A stretch of DNA of 64,000 bases, taken from assembly GCF_004354915.1 (NCBI RefSeq), contig NZ_SMSI01000001.1:1240001-1304000 (forward strand), in the 5' to 3' direction. The notes beneath the pieces are model-generated. The model saw only the letters and a list, made by a program, of their open reading frames with translations. It was not told the DNA's origin and searched no databases. This document shows, in pieces, positions 27,172-35,721 of the stretch (positions are counted from its first letter, which is position 1; every line of letters begins with the position of its first letter). Position numbers and translations under genes: made by a program. Source of the stretch: Pseudohoeflea suaedae. GTDB taxonomy: Bacteria; Pseudomonadota; Alphaproteobacteria; Rhizobiales; Rhizobiaceae.

Positions 27172-28022
27172 GCTCGCAGGTCGAACGATCGCCTGACGCG
27201 TCTGAAACGGTCGTCTCCTCGCCCGCCGGCGAGGAGATGCCCTTCACGATCGATGCCTTCCATTACGGCAAGTATCATCTCGTCCAGCCGAAGGGCGGTC
27301 ACCGCGCCGGCATGGATGCGATGCTGCTCGCGGCGACCATCCCGGACGACGCGCGCGGCTGCGTCGCCGATCTCGGCGCCGGTGCGGGCGCGGCGGGGCT
27401 TGCCGTTGCGGCCCGCGTTCCGGGTGTTGCCGTCACGCTCGTCGAACGCTCGAAGATCATGCTGGATTTTGCCCGTCGTACATTGGCTCTCGAACAGAAT
27501 GCCTGGGCGAAGGATCGGGTCGACATCATCGCTGCCGACGTGTCCCTGAAGGGGGCTGCGCGGCGGGCGGTAGGGCTCGCCGACGACGCCTATGACTGGG
27601 TGATCCTCAATCCGCCGTTCAACGAGCCCGGAGACCGGCTGACGCCCGATCCGCTTCGCGCCGAAGCGCATGCCATGAGCGACGGCGAGATGTTCGACCA
27701 TTGGCTCAGGACCGCCGGCGCGATCATGCGGCCGGGTGGCCAGGTGTGCATCATCGCGCGTCCGCGTTCGATCCGCCCGATCCTCGATGCGCTCGCCGGC
27801 CGTTTCGGCGACACGGAAGTCACGCCGGTTCATTCGCGCGCCGATGGCGAGGCGATCCGCATTCTCGTCACGGCCATCAAGCAGAGCAGGGGCTGGGTGA
27901 ATTTCCAGCCGGCGCTCATCATTCATGACGGACCGGGCCACAGTTTCGGCGAGCGCATGAACGCGCTCAACAACGGGCGATCCGCCCTTCCGCGGCGGCG
28001 TCCCGCACGTCCGGCGCGCTGA
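27168..28022 (+). CDS. TrmN6-like tRNA(1)Val adenine-N6 methyltransferase family protein
   Basis: The 284-residue protein has a Rossmann SAM-binding motif (VADLGAGAGAAGLAVA), an acidic motif II (VTLVERSK), and NPPFNEPG, the (N/D)PP(Y/F) signature of enzymes that methylate exocyclic amines. The GGHRAGMDAMLLAA stretch is typical of the YfiC/TrmN6 group, which methylates A37 of tRNA-Val. The start is a GTG overlapping the stop of the DUF2007 gene. The substrate is inferred from family only. Confidence 0.82.
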   Translation: MSSQVERSPDASETVVSSPAGEEMPFTIDAFHYGKYHLVQPKGGHRAGMDAMLLAATIPDDARGCVADLGAGAGAAGLAVAARVPGVAVTLVERSKIMLDFARRTLALEQNAWAKDRVDIIAADVSLKGAARRAVGLADDAYDWVILNPPFNEPGDRLTPDPLRAEAHAMSDGEMFDHWLRTAGAIMRPGGQVCIIARPRSIRPILDALAGRFGDTEVTPVHSRADGEAIRILVTAIKQSRGWVNFQPALIIHDGPGHSFGERMNALNNGRSALPRRRPARPAR

Positions 28023-28163
28023 ACTCGCCACTTTCGCGTCGATCGGCTGCGACGTCGGGGCACGGCGATTTCCCTCCGGATCCCATTGCAACGCGCTAAA
28101 ACGCACTTACATCTCTGCAACCACCAGATTTTCCACGCGAGAACGACTTTTCGAAGGACCCGT

Positions 28164-29021
28164 ATGCCAAGCTTCAAGCGCTTTCTTCCTGCCCGTTTCC
28201 GAACTGACGAGACGATCATCCCGGTGGTGCGTCTGCAGGGATCCATCATGGCAGGCGGCAGCCAGTTCCGGTCCAATCTCAATCTGGCGACCGTTGCCTC
28301 GCAGCTGGACAAGGCGTTTTCCGACAAGAAGGCGCCGGTGGTGGCCATCACCATCAATTCACCCGGCGGTTCGGCCGTGCAGGCGCGTCTGATCTACAAG
28401 CGCATCTGCGATCTGGCCGTGGAGAAGGACAAGAAGGTTCTTGTCTTCCTCGAGGACGTGGCGGCCTCAGGCGGCTACATGATCGCTTGCGCGGGTGACG
28501 AGATCATCGCCGATCCGTCCTCCATCGTCGGTTCCATCGGCGTGATTTCGGCGGGCTTCGGCTTCGTCGGCCTCATCGACAAGCTCGGCATCGAGCGACG
28601 TGTCTATACCGCGGGCCAGAACAAGTCCGTGCTCGATCCCTTCCGCCCCGAGAAGGAGGAAGACGTCCAGCATCTCAAGGACCTCCAGCTCGAAGTCCAC
28701 AAGACCTTCATCGACCTCGTCAAGGAACGCCGCGGCGACAAGCTGGCCGACGAGCCGGAACTGTTTACCGGCAAGTTCTGGAGCGGTGTGAGCGGCCTTG
28801 AACTCGGTCTTGTCGACGGTCTGGGCGATGTCCGCTCGACGCTCAGGAAGCGCTATGGCGATAAGGTCAAGCTCAAGCTCGTCACCGCTCCCAGGGGTCT
28901 TTTCGGCCGTCGCACGCCGGGTGCGGCGGTGCGCATGGACGGCGAAATGCTTGCAGGTGCGCTGCATCAGGGGTTGAATGCGATCGAGGACCGGGCGCTG
29001 TGGAGCCGCTACGGCCTGTGA
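28164..29021 (+). CDS. S49-family (SppA/SohB-like) serine peptidase
   Basis: A 285-residue protein with the S49 core: ITINSPGGSAVQA, VFLEDVAASGGYMIACAGDEIIADPSSIVGSIGVI (the Ser in ASGGY is the nucleophile) and a KSVLDPFRP segment where the family has functional basic residues. SppA-type enzymes degrade signal peptide remnants in the membrane. This one has no clear N-terminal membrane helix; it begins with a basic amphipathic stretch (MPSFKRFLPARFR), so it may sit peripherally on the membrane. The ATG at 28164 follows GAAGGA. A small membrane-protein gene follows after 22 bases. Confidence 0.88.
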   Translation: MPSFKRFLPARFRTDETIIPVVRLQGSIMAGGSQFRSNLNLATVASQLDKAFSDKKAPVVAITINSPGGSAVQARLIYKRICDLAVEKDKKVLVFLEDVAASGGYMIACAGDEIIADPSSIVGSIGVISAGFGFVGLIDKLGIERRVYTAGQNKSVLDPFRPEKEEDVQHLKDLQLEVHKTFIDLVKERRGDKLADEPELFTGKFWSGVSGLELGLVDGLGDVRSTLRKRYGDKVKLKLVTAPRGLFGRRTPGAAVRMDGEMLAGALHQGLNAIEDRALWSRYGL

Positions 29022-29043
29022 CGCCGAACGGGAGGGGAAGCCG

Positions 29044-29235
29044 ATGCCGCAACTGATACTCATCGCCATAGTCGGCGCCGTCGCCTGGTTCGGCTACAAG
29101 CGCTTCCTCGCCGAGGCAGATCGCGTCAATGCCCGCGTCCGCGAGGCCGAGCGCGAACGGAAGACCGGCGCTCAGGGTACGCTCATCGAGGATCCCGAGA
29201 CGGGTGAATACCGGATCCGCAAGCCGGACGAATAG
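29044..29235 (+). CDS. small single-pass membrane protein, unknown function
   Basis: A 63-residue protein with a short N-terminal hydrophobic helix (LILIAIVGAVAWFGYKRF) followed by a charged helix (EADRVNARVREAERERK) and a GTLIEDPETGEYRIRKPDE tail. A strong GGAGGGGAAG precedes the ATG. It lies between the S49 peptidase and glyQ, a position where rhizobia often have a similar small gene. No function is known to me. The excellent ribosome binding site and regular protein pattern support it as real. Confidence 0.7.
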   Translation: MPQLILIAIVGAVAWFGYKRFLAEADRVNARVREAERERKTGAQGTLIEDPETGEYRIRKPDE

Positions 29236-29395
29236 GTTTATCCGTCCTCTCTTGCCCGTGGCCTTTTGCGGGGATACCGCAAAGCCGTGTCTGCGAGTGC
29301 CGCGCACTTGACCCCCTCACGCATTCATGGCACCCGTCGCGCCACTGTTTTCGGGTGTCCCGCCCGGGCATTGTTTACAGATCGAAGGAACAGGC

Positions 29396-30370
29396 ATGTC
29401 CGCTGAACTGCCGTCTCACATGGACCCGAAGCGCTCCTTTCAGGCGCTGATCCTGACGCTGCACCGCTACTGGGCGGATTACGGATGCGCTGTTCTCCAG
29501 CCCTACGACATGGAAGTCGGCGCCGGCACGTTCCACCCGGCCACGACCCTGCGCGCGCTTGGACCAAAGCCGTGGAACGCGGCCTATGTTCAGCCGTCGC
29601 GTCGTCCCAAGGACGGCCGTTATGGCGAAAACCCCAACCGTCTGCAGCACTACTACCAGTATCAGGTGATCCTGAAGCCGAACCCGTCGAACCTGCAGGA
29701 GCTCTATCTCGGCTCGCTCGAGGCCATCGGCATCGATCCGCTGCTGCACGACATCCGCTTTGTGGAGGACGACTGGGAAAGTCCCACACTCGGCGCCTGG
29801 GGGCTCGGCTGGGAATGCTGGTGCGACGGCATGGAAGTCTCCCAGTTCACCTATTTCCAGCAGGTCTGCGGCATCGAATGCGCGCCCGTGGCAGGCGAAC
29901 TGACCTACGGGCTCGAGCGTCTCGCGATGTATGTGCAGGGCGTGGACAACGTCTATGACCTGAACTTCAACGGCCGCGAGGGCGACGAGAAGGTCACCTA
30001 TGGCGACGTCTTCCTGCAGGCCGAGCAGGAATATTCGCGCTACAATTTCGAGATGGCGGATACCGCCATCCTGCACCAGCATTTCATCGACGCGGAGAAG
30101 GAATGCGAGGCGATCCTCAAGGCCGGCGCACAACACGAGGCGGGGAGCGCCAAAGGCGCGACGGGGACGCTCCACAGATGCGTGCTCCCGGCTTACGACC
30201 AGTGCATCAAGGCCTCGCACGTCTTCAACTTGCTCGATGCCCGCGGCGTGATCTCGGTGACCGAACGCCAGAGTTACATCCTGCGCGTGCGCAATCTGGC
30301 CCGCCAGTGCGGCGAAGCCTTCCTGCTCACCGATGCCGGCGGCGTGAACTTCCAGGAAGCGGCGGAATAG
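29396..30370 (+). CDS. glyQ: Glycyl-tRNA synthetase alpha subunit
   Basis: The 324-residue catalytic subunit of the bacterial alpha2beta2 glycyl-tRNA synthetase, which activates glycine and charges tRNA-Gly. Recognisable segments are [40 protein letters not shown], and [12 protein letters not shown]. The ATG at 29396 follows GAAGGAACAGGC. Before the conserved [22 protein letters not shown] there is a 15-residue stretch rich in Gly, Ala and His that makes it slightly longer than E. coli GlyQ. The beta subunit glyS lies 5.4 kb downstream. Confidence 0.96.
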   Translation: MSAELPSHMDPKRSFQALILTLHRYWADYGCAVLQPYDMEVGAGTFHPATTLRALGPKPWNAAYVQPSRRPKDGRYGENPNRLQHYYQYQVILKPNPSNLQELYLGSLEAIGIDPLLHDIRFVEDDWESPTLGAWGLGWECWCDGMEVSQFTYFQQVCGIECAPVAGELTYGLERLAMYVQGVDNVYDLNFNGREGDEKVTYGDVFLQAEQEYSRYNFEMADTAILHQHFIDAEKECEAILKAGAQHEAGSAKGATGTLHRCVLPAYDQCIKASHVFNLLDARGVISVTERQSYILRVRNLARQCGEAFLLTDAGGVNFQEAAE

Positions 30371-30392
30371 CAATCTCGGGGAGCAGTTCGCG

Positions 30393-30971
30393 ATGACGGA
30401 TGGCAACGGGAGACGGCGCGTATCCGCAGGGCCCGCCCATTCCGTCCGCAATGCGGTGACCGACACCGAACGCGCCTTTTCGCTCGGCCCCGATCGCATC
30501 AACTGGTCGGAGAACGGCCAGACGCAATCGATCCGTTATGCCGACATTTCCGCGATTAACCTGATCACCTATGCCGGTGCCGGCGCGACGATCGCGCAGG
30601 CCACAATCGAGACCCGCGACGGCGGCGCGATCAAGATCCGCTCGCATCATTACAAGGGTCTGGCACGGTTCGAGAACCGTCGCGCGACCTATGGCGCGTT
30701 TATGCGCGAACTCTGCCGCCGCGTGGCCGAAGCCGCACCCGATGCGAAGTTCACGCAGGGCAACACGCTCTTCATGCTGATGTGGGCGGGCGCGGCGCTT
30801 CTGATGATCACGCTGGCGATTTTCGTGGTGGTCATCGCCACGAGGACAGGCGATCTGCCGCTGATGGCGATCTTCATTATCCTCGTCGGCGGCCCGATAG
30901 CCATCCGCGAAGTTCTCAAGGGCGGGCGCAAGGCGTTCGACCCGCGCGATCCGCCCGCCAAACTGCTCTAG
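30393..30971 (+). CDS. hypothetical membrane protein between glyQ and glyS
   Basis: A 192-residue protein with a soluble N-terminal part that looks like a beta-rich PH-like domain (RINWSENGQTQSIRYADISAINL...) and two C-terminal membrane helices (TLFMLMWAGAALLMITLAIFVVVIA and LPLMAIFIILVGGPIAI). It starts 22 bases after the glyQ stop, so it is likely co-transcribed. Comparable proteins occur at this position in other rhizobia. No function is assigned; the PH-like fold is my reading of the pattern only. Confidence 0.75.
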   Translation: MTDGNGRRRVSAGPAHSVRNAVTDTERAFSLGPDRINWSENGQTQSIRYADISAINLITYAGAGATIAQATIETRDGGAIKIRSHHYKGLARFENRRATYGAFMRELCRRVAEAAPDAKFTQGNTLFMLMWAGAALLMITLAIFVVVIATRTGDLPLMAIFIILVGGPIAIREVLKGGRKAFDPRDPPAKLL

Positions 30972-30984
30972 GATATCGCGGCAC

Positions 30985-32475
30985 TCAAGCCACGGAGATC
31001 TTTCCCTTCGAGGGGCTGATTATCTTGCTGCCGTTGCGGGAACGGCCATCCGTCAGTCCCTTGTGGAATCTCTGCTTGTCTTCATACATGGCGTGGTCGG
31101 CGCGCTTGACCGTTTCTTCCATGGTCTCGCCGTCGCGGCTCGTGGCGACCCCGATCGCGGCCGACAGGGGAGACGTCGAGTAGAACTGGTTGTTGATCGC
31201 CATCAGTTCGTAGATGGTGTCGATCATCGCATCCGCCGCCTTTTTCTCGGCGCCCGGCATCAGGACCGCGAACTCGTCGCCGCCGATGCGCGCGGCGCAG
31301 AAGGGTGACGTCACCACGCTGTTGAGCACCTCGCCGAAGCGCCTGAGAAGCGCATCCCCGGCATCGTGCCCGAGATTGTCATTGGCTTCCTTGAGCCCGT
31401 TGAGATCGACGATCAGGACGGAAACCGGGCGGAGACGCTTGTGTTCGAGACGGTTGAGCTCGTCGGTATAGAAATTGCGGTTGTGCAGCTTCGTCAGAAC
31501 GTCGTGATTGCCCAGATATTCGAGATAGACCTCGGCCTTCTTGCGCGCGGTGATGTCGGCCAGGGCGATCTGGACCCGGCTCCAGTCGTGTTCGTAGCCG
31601 GGAGTAACGGCGAAATGCAGGAGTATGTGCCTGACGGTGTCGTCGAGCGCATAATTGACGACTTCGCGGCTATGGACGAGCCGGCCTTCCCACAGGTCGA
31701 TGAGCTGTTCGCGGAAAGGCTTCTCCATATCGTCGCGGAATATTTCGACCTGCCGTCGCAGGAGCGTGTGAAAATCCGGAGCGCTGAAAAGGTCGAGCGT
31801 TGCCTGGTTGACGTCGAGTACACGGATCTCCGACATGCACTGGTGAACGAATTCCGGGTGCACCTCGAGAAAGACGCGGAAATTGTCGATGCCGCGGTCG
31901 CGAACGTCATCGAGCAGGACCTTGATCTGGCTGAAATCCTCCACCCAGAGCGAAATCGGCGAGTGCTTGAAAAGGCCCTCCGCGTGGAGACGTGAGCGTG
32001 CTTCCTGCCGGCGCGCCTCTTCGCGATCGGTGACATCCTCGGTCGTCATCAGGACGCAGGAGAGATCCTTCTCGTGGCCCGGCATGACGGTCGCTTTGAG
32101 CTGGATGTCCATGCGCCGGCCGGAAAGCGAGTAGTTCACCGTGTCTGAGGAAAAGCTGGTCTTGCCGTTCCACAGCGCCTCGAGGTCGTCGATGTGGCTT
32201 TCCAGCATGTCGCCACGGAAGACCATGGAAAGGTTCTGCACCAGATGGTCGAAGTCTTCGGCCTCGAAGAGTTCAAGGGTCTTGTCGTTGACGCCGACCA
32301 CCTTGATACGTCTCGAGCAGGCGGCCACGCGCGCCATGTCGGCCTTCAGATGGGCGCGGATATCGGTCACACCCTCCGAGCGCCAGCCGTCGAACAACGC
32401 CTTGACGCCGCTGAAATCCTCAATCCACATCGCTACCGGGGCGAGCTTGAAAACGTTGGAATCGATGTGGGGCAT
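30985..32475 (-). CDS. Diguanylate cyclase with two tandem PAS-like domains
   Basis: A 496-residue cytoplasmic protein that makes the second messenger c-di-GMP. The GGDEF domain fills the C-terminal ~170 residues, with an intact GGDEF at 398-402 in ARIGGDEFAVLMPG. The RxxD inhibitory site normally about five residues before it is absent; the sequence there is TSPF. The N-terminal part holds two copies of the same ~145-residue sensor unit, about residues 9-153 and 169-313, each beginning with a W-(I/V)-E-D-F-S motif. The start is the ATG at 32475. It runs against the glyQ-glyS genes and looks inserted between them. Confidence 0.9.
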   Translation of the reverse strand: MPHIDSNVFKLAPVAMWIEDFSGVKALFDGWRSEGVTDIRAHLKADMARVAACSRRIKVVGVNDKTLELFEAEDFDHLVQNLSMVFRGDMLESHIDDLEALWNGKTSFSSDTVNYSLSGRRMDIQLKATVMPGHEKDLSCVLMTTEDVTDREEARRQEARSRLHAEGLFKHSPISLWVEDFSQIKVLLDDVRDRGIDNFRVFLEVHPEFVHQCMSEIRVLDVNQATLDLFSAPDFHTLLRRQVEIFRDDMEKPFREQLIDLWEGRLVHSREVVNYALDDTVRHILLHFAVTPGYEHDWSRVQIALADITARKKAEVYLEYLGNHDVLTKLHNRNFYTDELNRLEHKRLRPVSVLIVDLNGLKEANDNLGHDAGDALLRRFGEVLNSVVTSPFCAARIGGDEFAVLMPGAEKKAADAMIDTIYELMAINNQFYSTSPLSAAIGVATSRDGETMEETVKRADHAMYEDKQRFHKGLTDGRSRNGSKIISPSKGKISVA

Positions 32476-32729
32476 TAGCAAAAAAATCCCGTGATTATCA
32501 ACAGTCTCACCGGTCGCGAGAGCGCGGCAATTGGTGTGTCATCGCCTCGATACTGAGGGGTGAATGGTAAAGCTTTTATTTACGATCTTTCTTCCGTACC
32601 CCGTCATTTCGGCATTTTCGACGTGGCCGGCAGCGTTCCGGTTTCATTATGTGCCCGCGCTGTCGCTTTCCTCCGGGCCTCAAGCGCTCTAGGTTAGATC
32701 AGCGGCTGACAATCATTCCGGAGTTTTCC

Positions 32730-33293
32730 ATGGGCACGATCGCCATCCTCGTCGTCCTCGCGGCAATCGCGCTTTATGGCGTCTATCTCTACAACAACCT
32801 CGTCAGGCTGCGGCAGATGACGGCGGAGGGCTGGTCGGGCATCGACGTTCAGCTCAAGCGACGCGCCGATCTGATTCCGAACCTGCTGGAAAGCGTGAAG
32901 GGCTACATGACCCACGAGCGCGAAGTGCTGGAGGAAGTGACCCGCGCCCGCAGTCAGGCGGTCGGCGTCCAGAACGGCACGCCTGCACAACGCGCTGCGG
33001 CCGAGAATGCGCTATCGGGCGCGCTGGGGCGCCTGATGGCGGTGGCCGAGAGCTATCCCGATCTCAAGGCCAGCCAGAATTTCGTGGAATTTCAGCGCGC
33101 GCTCGAGGAAACGGAAAACGAGATCGCGCTCTCGCGCCGCTACTACAATGGAGCGGCCAGAAACCTCAATATCGCGGTGGAATCCTTTCCTTCGGTGCTG
33201 ATCGCCAGTCAGTTCAATTTTTCCAAGGTCGAATATTTCGAGATCGAGGAAGCGACCGATCGTGCCGTGCCGAAAGTATCCTTCGAGAAATAA
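32730..33293 (+). CDS. LemA family protein
   Basis: A 187-residue protein with an N-terminal membrane helix (IAILVVLAAIALYGVYLYN) and a helical domain typical of LemA: LKRRADLIPNLLESVKGYMTHEREVLEEVTRAR, YPDLKASQNFVEFQRALEETENEIALSRRYYNGAARNLN, and a C-terminal FNFSKVEYFE. LemA proteins have an unclear role, often paired with DUF2207 or TPM/HtpX-like membrane proteins. Here a 49-residue membrane protein and a DUF2207 protein follow on the same strand. The ATG at 32730 has CCGGAG upstream. Confidence 0.92.
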   Translation: MGTIAILVVLAAIALYGVYLYNNLVRLRQMTAEGWSGIDVQLKRRADLIPNLLESVKGYMTHEREVLEEVTRARSQAVGVQNGTPAQRAAAENALSGALGRLMAVAESYPDLKASQNFVEFQRALEETENEIALSRRYYNGAARNLNIAVESFPSVLIASQFNFSKVEYFEIEEATDRAVPKVSFEK

Positions 33294-33384
33294 CCGGTGA
33301 CATTTGGGCCGGAACCTATCGGCCCGGCAGGCATTTCCCATCCGATCGGACGCCCATGGCGTCAGCGTGAAGGAAGGAACTCGC

Positions 33385-33534
33385 ATGAACGGCAAGAACG
33401 GTCTCTACATGATCATCGGCGCACTCGTAGTCGCGGTGGTTGTTCTCGGAGGTTATGTCTATCACGAGCAGACCGAGCCGAAAGGCGTCGAACTCTCGAT
33501 CGGTCAGGATGGCATCGCCGTCCAGGAAAAATAG
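33385..33534 (+). CDS. 49-residue single-pass membrane protein
   Basis: A short protein with one strongly hydrophobic helix (LYMIIGALVVAVVVLGGYVY) and a polar tail ending in ELSIGQDGIAVQEK. AAGGAAGGA precedes the ATG at 33385 with good spacing. It lies between lemA and the DUF2207 gene and may belong to the same functional set. The frame remains open upstream of this ATG but without a better start. Rhizobial genomes contain similar tiny proteins; the function is unknown. Confidence 0.7.
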   Translation: MNGKNGLYMIIGALVVAVVVLGGYVYHEQTEPKGVELSIGQDGIAVQEK

Positions 33535-33567
33535 ACCGATCGCATATATTAGCATTCATAATTCAGC

Positions 33568-33600
33568 GAGGCCCGGTTTCGAAACGAAGCCGGGCTTCAT
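33568..33600 (+). terminator. possible terminator or attenuator before the DUF2207 gene
   Basis: GCCCGG ... CCGGGC with an inner TCG/CGA pairing (33571-33595), followed by TTCATTTG. The stem is good but the U-run is broken. Confidence 0.4.
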
Positions 33601-33670
33601 TTGTCTGGACGAGTTGAACTGGCAAGGCCTTGCTGTAGATTCGCACGTGTCGCAGGGATGGAGTTCGAAA

Positions 33671-35623
33671 ATGCGATTTCTCGCCGGATGCCTGATGGCA
33701 GTCCTGTTCCTCGTCGGTTCAATCTTGCCGGTAACGGCTCAGGATGCCGGCGGCCATACCGGCGAACTCATTCGCAATTACCATGCCGATATCCTGGTTC
33801 AGCAAAGCGGAACGCTCGATGTCACCGAGACGATCACCGTCATGGCGGAGGGCGACAGGATCCGCCGCGGCATCTTTCGCGATATTCCGCTGAAGACCTT
33901 CACCTACGGTGGCCTGTGGGAGAAGAACGGTTTCAAGCTTCTCGCCGTCGAGCGCGACGGACAGCCCGAAACCTACAGGACCGAATGGAACGGACGATTC
34001 CTGCGCATCTATCTGGGCAGGGAATCCGTTCTTCTTCGTCCGGGTGTTCACACCTACACGATCCGCTACGAGACAACCCGCCAGCTGCGCTATTTCGACG
34101 ATTACGATGAGGTCTACTGGAACGTCACCGGCAATTTCTGGGCCTTTCCGATCCTTCGAGCCAGCGCAACTGTTTATCTCCCCGATGGCGCGGTCGCCAG
34201 GCAGGCCAAGGCCTATACCGGCGCCTACGGCACTGAAGGGGCGGACTACACCGGAGGAGCGACCGGGGGGGCAGAGGTGCGCTTCGAGGCGACCCGCCCG
34301 CTCGACGTGGAAGAAGGCCTGACAGTTGCCGTCGGCTTTACCAAGGGCGTCGTGGCACTCCAGGAACAGACTGCGGGTTCGATTTTCTCGGCCAATATCG
34401 GTTACGTCATCCTGTTTGTCGCGGGCATCCTCCTGCCGCTGTACTACCTGTTTGCCTGGTTCCGCGTCGGGCGCGATCCGCCCGGGCCGCCTGTCATTCC
34501 GCTGTTCCATCCGCCAGAGGACATGGAGCCGGCTGCGGTCTCCTATGCACATTTCAACGGCTTCAAGAGTTCCGGCACGAAGGATTTCTCCTTCATTGCG
34601 GCGCTGCTTTCGCTGGGCGTGAAGAAGCGGCTTGTTATCGATGACCCGGACTATGGCTCCGTCAGGTTTCGCCGAGGAAAGGCGACGGTGCAGGGCGGTC
34701 TGCCGCATGGGGAGCGCGCGCTCTATGACAAATTGCTCGGCTCACGGGAAAGCATCGAGCTGAACAAGGCCAACGGCAAGACGCTCTTGTCCGCCAGAAG
34801 CGCCTTTCAGAGCGCGATCAGATCGCGGCACTCGGGAAAGTTCTATCGGCTCAACATGGGCTGGTTCATCCTCGGACTTGTTGTTTTTATCCCCTTGCTG
34901 ATCCTCGGCCTGGCAACACAATCGCCGCCCGACGCCGCATCGACCTATCTCGTTCCGGCTCTCATCACCGCGATCTTCGGCAGCATTGCGTTCTATATCG
35001 GACTGGGGATGTGGACCGACGGGATCGGCGGCAATTTCCGCCATTCCGTGGCGGGGCTGCTGATGGCAATCGGCTGTCTGGTCCTTGCCGCCGGTTTGTC
35101 GGTCATGATCTTTGCCGATGGTATTTTCTGGTACCGCGTCCTGGGCGTGCTCTTGATGTTCAACGTCGCCTTCGCGGCCCTGATGGTCAGGCTGCTGGGC
35201 GCGCCGACGAAAAAGGGCGTCGACGTTCTCAACGGGATTGAAGGCTTCAAGCTCTATCTCACCACCGCGGAGACCAACCGGCTCAACATGCGCGATGCAC
35301 CTGAACTCAGCGAGGAACTGTTCGAGCGCTATCTGCCCTATGCGGCGGGTCTTGGCGTCGAGGAACCCTGGACGGATGCCTGGGCTGCGCAAATGCGCCG
35401 CATGTCGCCTGCGCAGGCCTCCGCCTATCGGCCCGGCTGGTATCGCGGTCGTTCCAGTTGGTCGACGGAAGGTCTCGGTCGCGCCACGGCAGCATCGGTC
35501 GCGGCAGTTTCCTCGGCCATGGCCTCGGCGATGCCCGCGCCGAAATCATCCTCGGGTTCGTCCGGCGGGGGCGGAGGGTTTTCCGGTGGCGGCGGCGGCG
35601 GCGGCGGCGGTGGAGGCTGGTAG
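33671..35623 (+). CDS. DUF2207 domain-containing membrane protein
   Basis: The 650-residue protein starts with a signal peptide (FLAGCLMAVLFLVGSILPVTA-QD), followed by the extracytoplasmic DUF2207 beta domain (IRNYHADILVQQSGTLDVTETITV, RRGIFRDIPL), then a membrane helix near 270-290. A cytoplasmic part and three more helices follow at about 400-510. It ends in a low-complexity tail of Gly with a few Phe and Ser (GGGGGFSGGGGGG...W), a form also seen in TPM/YgcG-like proteins. It is preceded by lemA, the usual partner. The ATG at 33671 sits right before the signal peptide; GGAG is nearby. The tail is encoded by GGC repeats. Confidence 0.88.
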   Translation: MRFLAGCLMAVLFLVGSILPVTAQDAGGHTGELIRNYHADILVQQSGTLDVTETITVMAEGDRIRRGIFRDIPLKTFTYGGLWEKNGFKLLAVERDGQPETYRTEWNGRFLRIYLGRESVLLRPGVHTYTIRYETTRQLRYFDDYDEVYWNVTGNFWAFPILRASATVYLPDGAVARQAKAYTGAYGTEGADYTGGATGGAEVRFEATRPLDVEEGLTVAVGFTKGVVALQEQTAGSIFSANIGYVILFVAGILLPLYYLFAWFRVGRDPPGPPVIPLFHPPEDMEPAAVSYAHFNGFKSSGTKDFSFIAALLSLGVKKRLVIDDPDYGSVRFRRGKATVQGGLPHGERALYDKLLGSRESIELNKANGKTLLSARSAFQSAIRSRHSGKFYRLNMGWFILGLVVFIPLLILGLATQSPPDAASTYLVPALITAIFGSIAFYIGLGMWTDGIGGNFRHSVAGLLMAIGCLVLAAGLSVMIFADGIFWYRVLGVLLMFNVAFAALMVRLLGAPTKKGVDVLNGIEGFKLYLTTAETNRLNMRDAPELSEELFERYLPYAAGLGVEEPWTDAWAAQMRRMSPAQASAYRPGWYRGRSSWSTEGLGRATAASVAAVSSAMASAMPAPKSSSGSSGGGGGFSGGGGGGGGGGGW

Positions 35624-35721
35624 CCGGCCGGGGGCGTGCATTTCCACCACATCACCGGTGACAAGCGGCCCCGTGCTTGCTAAGTCCGGCCCGACTTCAA
35701 TCTCAATCCGCGTGGACCTTT

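Noticed and set aside
33304-33640. A possible upstream part of the DUF2207 protein, extending its frame to 33440
   Set aside because: The extension lacks a start with a ribosome binding site and overlaps the small membrane-protein gene; the signal peptide begins at 33671.
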